From an uncultured Clostridia bacterium (GTDB lineage: Bacteria; Bacillota; Clostridia; RGIG6154): DNA of 7,696 nucleotides. The translations under genes and the position numbers were made by a program. The notes under the pieces are model-generated. The model ran no database searches. It saw only the letters and a program-made list of their open reading frames with translations, and was not told the DNA's origin. The stretch covers positions 1 through 7,696 of the forward strand of contig CAKSDT010000081.1 of the NCBI GenBank assembly GCA_934446135.1, given 5' to 3'. This document shows, in pieces, positions 1 through 6,315 of the stretch; position 1 is the stretch's first letter, and every line of letters begins with the position of its first letter.

Positions 1-646
1 TTGTGTTAGAATAATACTTTGTGTGTGTACCATTGGAGATTACAAACAGCTGTACATACTGATACAATCCGCTGCCTGCCCAAAAGCTGTCACGCTGGTA
101 TCGATTGATTTGGTTAAACGCTTCTCGAATTGCATTCCCTCGTTTTTTAAGCTCAATATGCACCAACGGCAATCCGTTTACCAAAATCGTCACATCATAA
201 CGAGTATCATGCTTTCCGCCGTCTTCTTCATACTGGTTTATTACCTGCAAATGATTATTATGAATGTTGGTTTTATCTATCAGTTTGATATTTTTTACAT
301 AACCGTTATCAAGGGTAAGGTTTTGCAGATAATCTTCCTGTATTTTGCGGGTTTTCTCTACAATTCCATCATTACCGTTTGAAATAACGCTGTTGTAAAA
401 GTCGTTCCACTCTTTATCGAAAAAGGTGTAGTTATTCAGTTTTTCAAGCTGTGTACGGAGGTTGTCAATTAAGTCCTGTTCGCTTTTTATAGTAATGTAT
501 TCGTAGCCCTGACTGACAAGGCGATTTATAAAATCCTGTTCAAGCGCCGCTTCGCTTTGATAGTCGGTGCTTTTTCTTTTTTCAGGCGTGTACTCAGCCA
601 CTACCGTACTTTCAGTAGAGCTTGCCACAATTTCAAAGCTATTCAT
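1..646 (-). CDS. hsdR: Type I restriction enzyme R subunit, HsdR (N-terminal part, cut by window edge)
   Basis: This is the motor and nuclease subunit of a type I restriction-modification complex: in the family it translocates DNA using ATP and cuts unmethylated DNA away from the target. The frame stays open from ATG at 646 to the window edge, giving 215 residues. Seen directly is the PD-(D/E)xK nuclease core: D151 in YDVTILV, then E165 and K167 in HIELKKRG, followed by EAFNQI. These positions equal the catalytic residues I remember for EcoR124I HsdR (D151, E165, K167), so this is an EcoR124I-like (type IC) subunit. The helicase motifs would lie beyond the left edge, so intactness cannot be judged. 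The start overlaps the hsdS stop by 8 bp (ATGAATAG), and AAGGAGG lies 9 nt upstream of the ATG inside the hsdS end, which fixes the start and implies translational coupling. Confidence 0.95.
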   Translation of the reverse strand, partial: MNSFEIVASSTESTVVAEYTPEKRKSTDYQSEAALEQDFINRLVSQGYEYITIKSEQDLIDNLRTQLEKLNNYTFFDKEWNDFYNSVISNGNDGIVEKTRKIQEDYLQNLTLDNGYVKNIKLIDKTNIHNNHLQVINQYEEDGGKHDTRYDVTILVNGLPLVHIELKKRGNAIREAFNQINRYQRDSFWAGSGLYQYVQLFVISNGTHTKYYSNT

Positions 647-1841
647 TTTCCGCCGCCTCCTTTTTCTTAAAAGTCAAGAGCTTATCTCGGTAATATTCAT
701 ACTGTTTTTGTCTTGCTTCAATTTCGGCAGGTAATCCCTCACTGATATCATTGCAAAGCTTATCGAATCGATCAAGAGTATCAACTATGCGCTGTTGTTC
801 TGCAAGAGACTTTGCCTTATCTTCTGGATATGGAATTGGAATTTCTAAGCCTAAAATTCTTGAAGAATTAAGGTCTCCCCGTGCACCCTCTTTTTTTGCA
901 ATCAAATCGTCATATTGATTACAAACACAATAAAACACATATTTATACAAAGCAACTTCTGGATTAATTTCTATTGCCAAACAGTGCTGATTTGTGGTTA
1001 ATGGTATTTTATTTATAGCACAGCGTCCCGCTGATGCACCCGAAATCGCAACAATTACGCAATTTGCAGGTATCCACTTTGCTGATGTTTCTTGCACAGC
1101 TAATTCTGTGATAAAACAATCTGTCTTATTGATTTCATTAAAAACAACTTCTTGCGTTCTAAGCCATGGAATAATTCCATTCTCATAGTAATATTTATTG
1201 CTTTTTAAAGGAGTACCGCCAGAGCGACTTGATAGTGCTATTTGTTTTAATGACTTTTTATTGGTATTTTTACTCAACAAATCATCTCTATAATACTCAT
1301 ACTGCTGTTTTCTCGCAGTGAGTTCCGCAGTGAGTTCCGCAGTGAGTTCCGCAGTGAGTTCCACAAATTTATCCAATATACGAACAATTTCCTCTTGAAC
1401 TGGTAGAGGTGGAACAGCGATTTTTAATGCTCTAAAATCACCGCCTGTTAATTTCGGAATATTGCCATGAATTAAGTGTTTAACAGGTACAGTTTGTAGA
1501 TAATGAAATAAGTAACGCAGCAAAACGCCATTTATCTCTGAAATAATATGAGCATGATTGTTCACCCATATTTTTCCTGTCGCCCAAGTAACAATAGGTG
1601 TACCCATTTCGGTTACAACGCTACCATCCTCGCCGACGAGAATAAAAGTGCCATCAAATATATAATTAGATACATAATCTTGAATACCATTTGCTCCGTA
1701 ATACGGATATTTACCAGCTTCTCTTGCGGATTTTGTTATAGGCTTTCTTTTGTTATCCAAGATTTCACAGCAATTTTCAAGTCTTCGATATTCTACACCT
1801 TCTGGGCAAAGTTCATTTATAAGTTGTTCTAATTTACTCAT
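639..1841 (-). CDS. hsdS: Type I restriction-modification specificity subunit, HsdS
   Basis: HsdS reads the DNA target for both modification and restriction. The 400-residue protein has the normal two-half layout: target recognition domain 1 (about 15-145), a central conserved spacer helix (about 146-190, ending ARKQQYEYYRDDLLS), recognition domain 2 (about 195-340), and a C-terminal conserved helix with a matching ARQKQYEYYRDKLLTF. The near repeat of these two tails is typical of the family. Residues 161-176 are four perfect ELTA units, the EcoR124I-type length-variable spacer. Start choice: a GTG at 1850 is in frame, but ATG at 1841 is preceded by GGAGGTGAGG at good distance, so 1841 is preferred. 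It overlaps the upstream accessory gene by 8 bp (1834-1841) and hsdR by 8 bp. The two recognition domains differ, so an asymmetric bipartite target is expected; its sequence cannot be read from here. Confidence 0.96.
   Translation of the reverse strand: MSKLEQLINELCPEGVEYRRLENCCEILDNKRKPITKSAREAGKYPYYGANGIQDYVSNYIFDGTFILVGEDGSVVTEMGTPIVTWATGKIWVNNHAHIISEINGVLLRYLFHYLQTVPVKHLIHGNIPKLTGGDFRALKIAVPPLPVQEEIVRILDKFVELTAELTAELTAELTARKQQYEYYRDDLLSKNTNKKSLKQIALSSRSGGTPLKSNKYYYENGIIPWLRTQEVVFNEINKTDCFITELAVQETSAKWIPANCVIVAISGASAGRCAINKIPLTTNQHCLAIEINPEVALYKYVFYCVCNQYDDLIAKKEGARGDLNSSRILGLEIPIPYPEDKAKSLAEQQRIVDTLDRFDKLCNDISEGLPAEIEARQKQYEYYRDKLLTFKKKEAAENE
1314..1361. repeat. Four perfect 12-bp tandem repeats in hsdS (E-L-T-A unit)
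   Basis: The plus strand shows CGCAGTGAGTTC four times without a mismatch, which is GAACTCACTGCG on the coding strand (Glu-Leu-Thr-Ala). It lies in the central spacer between the two recognition domains of HsdS. Because the unit is 12 bp, gain or loss of copies keeps the frame and changes only helix length. In EcoR124I and its sister enzyme, two versus three such TAEL units give six versus seven unspecified bases in the target. Four copies here therefore predict a longer spacer. Confidence 0.97.
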
Positions 1842-2637
1842 TTTCCTCACCTCCGGTATGCCAACCTAATGTACCTATCGCATCCATTAGTTCTCTGTTA
1901 GTTTTTATTTTTTCCAGTACGCCGGTAACTAAGCGATAGAAAGCATCAAATTTTTGCAAAGCCTCATCTTCGTCATAATCTCCATGAACTACATCACTAA
2001 GTTCACCAAAGAGTTTGTATCCATCTTCAGCAAATTCCGAAGGGATAATATTACATTGATCTTTTACTGGCGTAAGAATCTGAATAAATGGTTTAAGATT
2101 ACCGTTTGCTTTCCGTGTTTCAATGGGAGGATTTGCAGCCTCTGCTGTTTGGGTAATAATTCTTTCAAAAACCTTTCTCAAATAAACGATAGATCCTGCG
2201 CCGAATCCTTCTCTTGCTGCCCTTTTTGCTTTTTCTAAAGCGTTTGTAAAATCGCCGTAAGATTTGGTGTTCAGCGAAACTGATTCAGAAAATTTTTCGC
2301 TTCTTTTTGCAATACGCACATAAGGATATTGACTATGTATATTATCTTCCTCTCTGCACTCAAGCAAGAACCACATTTGCACAGAAGCACCGCAACGAGG
2401 GCATTCAAGAACACAGTCAATGCTGACAGTCTTTTCGTTTACACCAATACAGAACAAGTCTTTCCCGGAATAAAATGTGCGCTGATCGCCGCAATTATTA
2501 CAATAATAATTTAATGCAACTTTACCGACCGCAATTTTTTTAGAATTTCCGGTTTTAAGCTTTCTACTGCCCAAAAAGCCTTCTATTTGCACATAATCTG
2601 TTGTTATCGGTTTTGATAACACATCTGATAATCTCAT
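1834..2637 (-). CDS. Zinc-ribbon, DUF4145-like accessory protein inside the type I R-M operon
   Basis: This 267-residue protein is not a canonical R, M or S subunit. Visible in it are two CxxC pairs, C46-C49 (CNNC) and C79-C82 (CPRC), which look like a four-cysteine zinc ribbon in the N-terminal half. The C-terminal half is helical (about 127-245), with YLRKVFERI near 152-160 and SDVVHGDYDEDEAL near 214-227; this arrangement resembles DUF4145-type domains, which often accompany or fuse to restriction genes. That assignment is from memory of the pattern and is moderate only. Context is strong: it starts 3 nt after the hsdM stop, with GAGGAGG in the hsdM end 8 nt before its ATG, and its last 8 bp overlap hsdS. 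Its function is unknown; an accessory role in assembling or controlling the R-M complex is inference. No nuclease motif or membrane segment was seen. Confidence 0.82.
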   Translation of the reverse strand: MRLSDVLSKPITTDYVQIEGFLGSRKLKTGNSKKIAVGKVALNYYCNNCGDQRTFYSGKDLFCIGVNEKTVSIDCVLECPRCGASVQMWFLLECREEDNIHSQYPYVRIAKRSEKFSESVSLNTKSYGDFTNALEKAKRAAREGFGAGSIVYLRKVFERIITQTAEAANPPIETRKANGNLKPFIQILTPVKDQCNIIPSEFAEDGYKLFGELSDVVHGDYDEDEALQKFDAFYRLVTGVLEKIKTNRELMDAIGTLGWHTGGEENE

Positions 2638-2640
2638 ACA

Positions 2641-4305
2641 TTACGCCTCCTCAATTTCAGCTATAATCGCATCGATTTCGGCACGCAATGTATTTTCACG
2701 CTGAACGATTTGAGATATTTGCTCATTGAGGACAGCTATGTCGATAACTTCTCTTGTATCTTCGCTTTCTACATAAGTTGATACAGAAAGATTGTAATCT
2801 GCATTTTCAATATCTTCCTTTTTCACAAGAGCAGTAAAATGCTTTTCAGTCTTTCGGTTGATATAAGCGTTTAATATATTCTGAATATTATTAGGCTCGT
2901 TGCTTGATGTTCCATCCCCCAATTTATTGCTGTTGGTAGATTTGATAAATTCCTTTGAGGCATCAATAAACAAAGTTTGGTTGTCAACTTTTGATTTTTT
3001 AAGAACCATAATGCAAGTTGCAATACTTGTTCCATAAAAGAGATTATCAGGCAACTGAATAACACATTCGATATAGTTGTTATCGATCAGATATTTTCTG
3101 ATTTTCTGTTCCGCACCACCACGATACATAATACCGGGAAAACAAACAATAGCCGCTGTTCCATCTGTAGCAAGCCAATGCAGACAATGCATAATAAAAG
3201 CAAAGTCCGCTTTTGATTTAGGAGCCAATACACCGGCGGGAGAAAAACGAGGATCGTTTATCAGTGTTCCGTTGTCAGAGCCTTCCCATTTAATAGAGTA
3301 CGGAGGATTTGAAACGATGGCTTCAAACGGTTCTTCATCCCAATGTTTAGGATCAGTCAAAGTGTCGCCGTGTTCAATGCTGAATTTATCGTAACCTATG
3401 TCGTGCAGGAACATATTGATACGACAAAGATTATAAGTTGTAATGTTGATTTCCTGACCGAAAAATCCATTGCGAACATTGTCTTTGCCGAGAATTTTTG
3501 CAAACTTCAAAAGCAATGAGCCACTACCCACCGCCGGATCATACACTTTATTGACTTCTGTTTTCATTTTCCCATTATTATCAAGAAGTGAGATTTTTGT
3601 CAGAAGCTCTGATACCTCTTGCGGCGTGAAAAATTCACCGCCGCTTTTACCGGCGTTAGAAGCATACATTCCCATCAGATACTCATAGGTGTCCCCAAAA
3701 GCATCAATGGAATTATTTTGATAATTACCAAGATCCATATCTCCGATAACAGTGATTAACTTTTTAAGTCTTTTGTTTCTTTTAATTACTGTTGGTCCAA
3801 GCTTATTGCTGTTGACATCTATATCATCAAATAATCCTTTAAAGTTCTCTTCGCTCGGGGTACCAATGGCAGACGCTTCAATGTTTTTAAAGTTCGTTTG
3901 CAATATTTCGTTTAGGTTTTCGTCTAAATCAGCAATTTCTACTTCTTTTCCGTCTTTTTCTGCTTTATCTTTAGCGTCTTTATCAGCCTTCTTAATTCTG
4001 TTTAGTAAATTACCAAACAATTCACTAGGCAGAATGAAGAATCCTTTTACCTGTACCATCTCATCTCTAACGGCTGAAGCTTCTTCATCACTGATTTTAG
4101 AGTAATCAAAATCAGTGTTTCCCGCATCCCATTCGCCTTTATTCAGATAGGTTGTAAGATTTTCGGATATATACCTATAAAACAGCATACCCAAAACATA
4201 TTGTTTGAAATCCCAACCGTCAACACTTCCTCTAAGTTCATTGGCAAGTGCCCATATTGTACGATAAAGTTCTGTTCTCTCTTGTTCTCTTTTATTATCA
4301 CTCAT
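2641..4305 (-). CDS. hsdM: Type I restriction-modification DNA methyltransferase subunit, HsdM
   Basis: HsdM transfers a methyl group from S-adenosylmethionine to adenine N6 in the target chosen by HsdS, forming the M2S methylase that also joins HsdR. The 554-residue protein carries the expected parts: an N-terminal HsdM helical domain (about 1-185), GGEFFTP at 222-228, the SAM-binding motif DPAVGSGSL at 256-264, and the catalytic NPPY at 333-336. A charged helical tail (about 520-554) probably contacts HsdS. Its length is within the family range and no damage is seen. The ATG overlaps the stop of the upstream regulator gene by 8 bp (ATGAGTGA), with GGAGAG 7 nt before it. It is followed after 3 nt by the accessory gene. 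Together these show it sits second in a coupled operon. Confidence 0.97.
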   Translation of the reverse strand: MSDNKREQERTELYRTIWALANELRGSVDGWDFKQYVLGMLFYRYISENLTTYLNKGEWDAGNTDFDYSKISDEEASAVRDEMVQVKGFFILPSELFGNLLNRIKKADKDAKDKAEKDGKEVEIADLDENLNEILQTNFKNIEASAIGTPSEENFKGLFDDIDVNSNKLGPTVIKRNKRLKKLITVIGDMDLGNYQNNSIDAFGDTYEYLMGMYASNAGKSGGEFFTPQEVSELLTKISLLDNNGKMKTEVNKVYDPAVGSGSLLLKFAKILGKDNVRNGFFGQEINITTYNLCRINMFLHDIGYDKFSIEHGDTLTDPKHWDEEPFEAIVSNPPYSIKWEGSDNGTLINDPRFSPAGVLAPKSKADFAFIMHCLHWLATDGTAAIVCFPGIMYRGGAEQKIRKYLIDNNYIECVIQLPDNLFYGTSIATCIMVLKKSKVDNQTLFIDASKEFIKSTNSNKLGDGTSSNEPNNIQNILNAYINRKTEKHFTALVKKEDIENADYNLSVSTYVESEDTREVIDIAVLNEQISQIVQRENTLRAEIDAIIAEIEEA

Positions 4306-4651
4306 CTTTATACTCTCCGTTCTTTAATAATTTTTCGTAGTCTATACCATTTCGCACTTCTCTACACAAATCTTTATTTTTTAAAGCTTGTGCAATATCA
4401 GCGGGCACTTCATTTCGCTCTTGTGCAGCCAAATCAAAAAACAATGGGATTTGCTCAGGCTTGGGATTTAACAATTGGAGCATTGCGATTTGTCTGTCCG
4501 GGGGAGGCGGATTCACTTTGCCACTTAAAATATCATAAAAGTATGGTTTTTTTATGCCAAGTGCGGTGTAAAACTTGATATTTGATAATTTTGCCTCTTT
4601 TATCATTTGTGCAAGCAAATTGCAGAATTTCATAGAATCATCAACAATCAA
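4298..4651 (-). CDS. XRE-like helix-turn-helix regulator leading the R-M operon
   Basis: A 117-residue, small DNA-binding-type protein. Residues about 11-46 (LLAQMIKEAKLSNIKFYTAL, then GIKKPYFYDILSGK) fit a helix-turn-helix of the XRE/Cro kind, with the second helix around GIKKPYFYDIL; the rest is helical with a charged end. It is the first gene of the hsd operon, directly downstream of a promoter overlapped by a perfect palindrome, so it probably represses or times its own operon like a controller protein (inference). Start choice: TTG at 4651 has GGTGGTGA about 5 nt upstream, while the in-frame ATG at 4633 has no ribosome binding site, so TTG is preferred; a protein six residues shorter is possible. 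Its end overlaps hsdM by 8 bp. Confidence 0.8.
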   Translation of the reverse strand: MIVDDSMKFCNLLAQMIKEAKLSNIKFYTALGIKKPYFYDILSGKVNPPPPDRQIAMLQLLNPKPEQIPLFFDLAAQERNEVPADIAQALKNKDLCREVRNGIDYEKLLKNGEYKDE

Positions 4652-4674
4652 GTAATCACCACCGTTTCTAATTT

Positions 4675-4703
4675 AGTATGTAAGTTTACATACTAACATA
4701 CTA
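4675..4703. promoter_or_regulatory. Candidate operator: 9+2+9 palindrome plus an extra half-site over the hsd promoter
   Basis: The arms AGTATGTAA (4675-4683) and TTACATACT (4686-4694) are exact reverse complements separated by GT. A further related half, AACATACTA (4695-4703), abuts it and contains the -10 hexamer. Binding here would block RNA polymerase. The likely ligand is the helix-turn-helix protein encoded by the first gene of the operon, but that pairing is inferred from position only. Confidence 0.72.
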
Positions 4704-4726
4704 TCATATTTGAAAGCAAATGTCAA
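4698..4726 (-). promoter_or_regulatory. Promoter of the hsd operon
   Basis: On the minus strand a perfect TTGACA (4726-4721) is followed after 17 nt by TAGTAT (4703-4698), which is preceded by TGA and so forms an extended -10. It points at the regulator gene starting at 4651, leaving a leader of roughly 40 nt. It is the best promoter match in the window. Confidence 0.8.
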
Positions 4727-4747
4727 TCAAAACTCCTCTAAACATGG

Positions 4748-4783
4748 CTTTTGCCTAAACCTCATTGAGTTTTTAGGCAAAAG
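4748..4783. repeat. 12-bp inverted repeat embracing the rightward -35
   Basis: CTTTTGCCTAAA (4748-4759) and TTTAGGCAAAAG (4772-4783) are perfect reverse complements with a 12-nt loop. There is no T-run after it on either strand, so it is not a terminator. Because the right arm fills the promoter spacer and the left arm lies just upstream of the -35, an operator for an unidentified regulator is the simplest reading. Confidence 0.6.
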
Positions 4784-4793
4784 AGATTATAAT
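4765..4793 (+). promoter_or_regulatory. Rightward promoter for the sigma-like gene
   Basis: TTGAGT (4765-4770), a 17-nt spacer and a perfect TATAAT (4788-4793) face the gene starting at 4879, giving a leader of about 80 nt. The -35 sits in the loop of an inverted repeat. A second TATAAT at 4816-4821 has no acceptable -35. Confidence 0.65.
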
Positions 4794-4843
4794 ATTTTTT
4801 ATAATTCAGGAACAATATAATGCATTTGTGTCGTTTAATAAAT

Positions 4844-4870
4844 AGAGAGGTTATCTCTCTGGGAAGGAGG
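4844..4870 (+). promoter_or_regulatory. Hairpin abutting the ribosome binding site of the sigma-like gene
   Basis: AGAGAG (4844-4849), loop GTTAT, and CTCTCT (4855-4860) form a 6-bp stem ending 3 nt before AAGGAGG (4864-4870), which serves the ATG at 4879 with 8 nt spacing. It could tune ribosome access or protect the 5' end of the message; it is short enough to be incidental. Confidence 0.4.
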
Positions 4871-4878
4871 TGCAAAAT

Positions 4879-5670
4879 ATGCTGATATTATTGAAAAGAC
4901 GAAGCGGCGAAATTACACCGTTTCGAAATGCGGACTTCATCCCCGCATTTTATTTCATTCCGAAATCCATTTTGGACAAGTGCGGTTCGGAACTAAACAG
5001 CATTCCACGCAATCCGAGAAAATTATTGCAAAACAGGGCCGCAATCGCTATGGTGGCAAGCGATTTGTTTCTGCTTGCCATTATCGACGCTTATGCGTAT
5101 ATGGTTTGGCCCTTTATGGGACTGGGTGCAAAGCGTGAAATCTATTCCGGTTATGAACCGTCATGGATTTTTGCCCATGCAGCGCCGTACTGGATTCAAG
5201 AAATGCAAGAGGAAAAGATTCTTCCGGCAGCAAAAGAACTGCTAAAAGGCGGAGGTGTGGATGAAACCTTCGGCTATGTGTCAGAAGAAGAAATCTCCGA
5301 TCTGTTCAGCTGGCTTGTTCCGCAGACAATGGCTCACCACAATATGAACGCTGTCATTAATACTTCAAAAGAATTCCGTTGCTTTGAAGATTTTGATTAT
5401 CGGAATAGCCGACAGAAAATCGACCATTACCGCAAGTGGTATCACACTCGTGTAAAGAATGTTACGGTCGAATCTCTTGATGAACTCAAGGAACGGTATG
5501 CTGAAAATAATGACGGTATGGACTGGGACATCCCCGATGAAGACAGCGATATGAACCGTACCGTTTTAGAGCCGATGGCAGTAAGCAAGTTTTTAGCATT
5601 GCTCAGCGAAACGGACAGACAAATCCTCACCATGCGTATGGAGGGCATATCGCTTGAGAAAATTGCATAA
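4879..5670 (+). CDS. Sigma-70 region-4-like element protein, cut short by an in-frame TAA
   Basis: The readable product is 263 residues. The family resemblance I recognise is to a conserved, unnamed protein of Firmicute conjugative or mobilizable elements, with a well-conserved N-terminal body (for example NADFIPAFYFIP near 17-28 and YEPSWIFAHAAPYWIQ near 92-107) and a sigma-like helix-turn-helix at the end. The last residues, LSETDRQILTMRMEGISLEKIA (242-263), are the first half of that region. The frame then meets TAA (5668-5670) and continues with KLGYKTHSAIYKRIRKI, the missing recognition helix. A G-to-T or C-to-T change in a single codon would explain it. Start: GTG at 4870 is in frame but lies in the ribosome binding site, so ATG 4879 after AAGGAGG is correct. 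The truncated protein probably lacks specific DNA binding. The original role, likely regulation of element genes, is inference. Confidence 0.8.
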   Translation: MLILLKRRSGEITPFRNADFIPAFYFIPKSILDKCGSELNSIPRNPRKLLQNRAAIAMVASDLFLLAIIDAYAYMVWPFMGLGAKREIYSGYEPSWIFAHAAPYWIQEMQEEKILPAAKELLKGGGVDETFGYVSEEEISDLFSWLVPQTMAHHNMNAVINTSKEFRCFEDFDYRNSRQKIDHYRKWYHTRVKNVTVESLDELKERYAENNDGMDWDIPDEDSDMNRTVLEPMAVSKFLALLSETDRQILTMRMEGISLEKIA

Positions 5671-5784
5671 AAGCTCGGCTACAAAACGCATAGTGCTATT
5701 TACAAAAGAATCCGAAAGATTGGCTTGGCTTACGAAGAATTTACCGGCGAAGATTTGGGATTCAGCAATAAGAAAATTATCTGA
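5671..5784 (+). pseudogene. Separated C-terminal end of the sigma-like protein
   Basis: In the same frame after the TAA, 37 more codons run to TGA at 5782-5784. They encode KLGYKTHSAIYKRIRKIGLA and a short tail ending NKKII. The segment completes a sigma region-4-like helix-turn-helix, and a terminator begins exactly at the TGA, so this was the original gene end. There is no ribosome binding site or start codon of its own, so it is made only by readthrough or in strains lacking the nonsense change. Confidence 0.8.
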
Positions 5785-5824
5785 TAACACCTGTTGATGT
5801 AAAAATCGGCAGGTGTTATTTTTT
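5784..5824 (+). terminator. Rho-independent terminator after the sigma-like gene
   Basis: ATAACACCTG (5784-5793) pairs with CAGGTGTTAT (5810-5819). The stem continues inward as TTGAT with ATCGG through two G-U pairs, around loop GTAAAA, and six T follow (5819-5824). It starts on the last base of the original TGA and separates this gene from the mobilization genes downstream. Confidence 0.9.
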
Positions 5825-5850
5825 CGCCCAAAACAGAAAAGGAGGACTTT

Positions 5851-6009
5851 ATGACACAGTACCATCTAATAAAATCGGAACAAATCAAAATTAAGAACAC
5901 CCTATGTATGCAGCGCGAATACCAAAGTTGTTTGATGATAACCGACGGTGTTTGTCCTGTTTTTACAGAAATCAAACAAGAGATTCCTAAAACCAAGGAG
6001 GAAAATTGA
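5851..6009 (+). CDS. 52-residue small protein of unknown function
   Basis: ATG at 5851 is preceded by AAAAGGAGG at ideal distance, and the frame runs 52 codons to TGA at 6007-6009. The next gene's ATG follows immediately at 6010. The protein begins MTQYHLIKSEQIKIKN and ends KTKEEN; it is mostly polar, with a middle CLMITDGVCPVF segment. It has no signal peptide, membrane segment or motif I can name. The strong ribosome binding site and the zero-gap junction with the next gene argue that it is real. The end of this ORF holds the AAGGAGG of its neighbour, so the two should be translated together. The promoter is not evident: it follows the terminator by only 27 bp, so some readthrough or a hidden promoter is needed. 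Confidence 0.7.
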   Translation: MTQYHLIKSEQIKIKNTLCMQREYQSCLMITDGVCPVFTEIKQEIPKTKEEN

Positions 6010-6315
6010 ATGCGAGCTTATTCATCATTAAGACAACTTAATGAAAAAGGTATTTGTGTTGACGAATACCTAACCAATGAGAGGGACGGCGTATTTAATG
6101 CACAGCTTGACTGCAAGCGTTGGGGCAAGAAGAGAAATGTTCTTGCCTACTTTACCCTTGAAGATGGTAGTAAGGTTATTGCTTCCGCTTGGCAGAACAC
6201 CGGTTATCTTGGTATCCCTGAGATTGAAGAAGGAGCAATGCTGACGCTCACTTTTGAGAAAGCAAAGAACGGTGTTTCCTATTTGAGAAAGGTCGAGAGA
6301 AAAGAAGGACAGTAA
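6010..6315 (+). CDS. 101-residue conserved-looking element protein, function unknown
   Basis: The gene starts right after the TGA of the small protein, with AAGGAGG (5995-6001) 8 nt before its ATG, which fixes the start. The product, beginning MRAYSSLRQLNEKGICVDEY, looks soluble, mixed alpha/beta and rich in charged residues, with no signal peptide or membrane helix. The middle part (about 45-75: VLAYFTLEDGSKVIASAW, then TGYLGIPEI) reads like consecutive beta strands, which could be a small barrel or OB-like fold; this is only a guess from the pattern. Genes of this size are common just before mobC/relaxase pairs in Firmicute mobile elements, so a transfer accessory or single-strand DNA role is possible but unproven. 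Confidence 0.8.
   Translation: MRAYSSLRQLNEKGICVDEYLTNERDGVFNAQLDCKRWGKKRNVLAYFTLEDGSKVIASAWQNTGYLGIPEIEEGAMLTLTFEKAKNGVSYLRKVERKEGQ

Noticed and set aside
23..382. Plus-strand open frame of 119 codons at the left edge
   Set aside because: It lies antisense to hsdR, which shows the PD-(D/E)xK motif on the minus strand; its translation is hydrophobic and motif-free with no ribosome binding site.
1314..1361. Tandem repeats as a CRISPR array or mini-satellite outside genes
   Set aside because: The units are 12 bp, directly adjacent with no spacers, in frame, and encode the known E-L-T-A spacer helix of HsdS.
1842..1850. GTG at 1850 as the hsdS start
   Set aside because: The GTG lies within the ribosome binding site GGAGGTGAGG used by ATG 1841, where the protein begins with the family-like MSKLEQLINELCPEGVEY.
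4816..4821. Second TATAAT as the main promoter of the sigma-like gene
   Set aside because: There is no acceptable -35 at 16-18 nt upstream; the 4765-4793 pair is better.
5668..5670. TAA read as a sense codon by an altered genetic code
   Set aside because: hsdM and the 101-residue gene end properly at TAA in this window, so TAA is a normal stop here; a local nonsense change is simpler.
5593..5996. Overlapping minus-strand open frames of 88-90 codons
   Set aside because: They run antisense through the sigma-like gene end and the terminator, have no ribosome binding site, and their translations look like random sequence.
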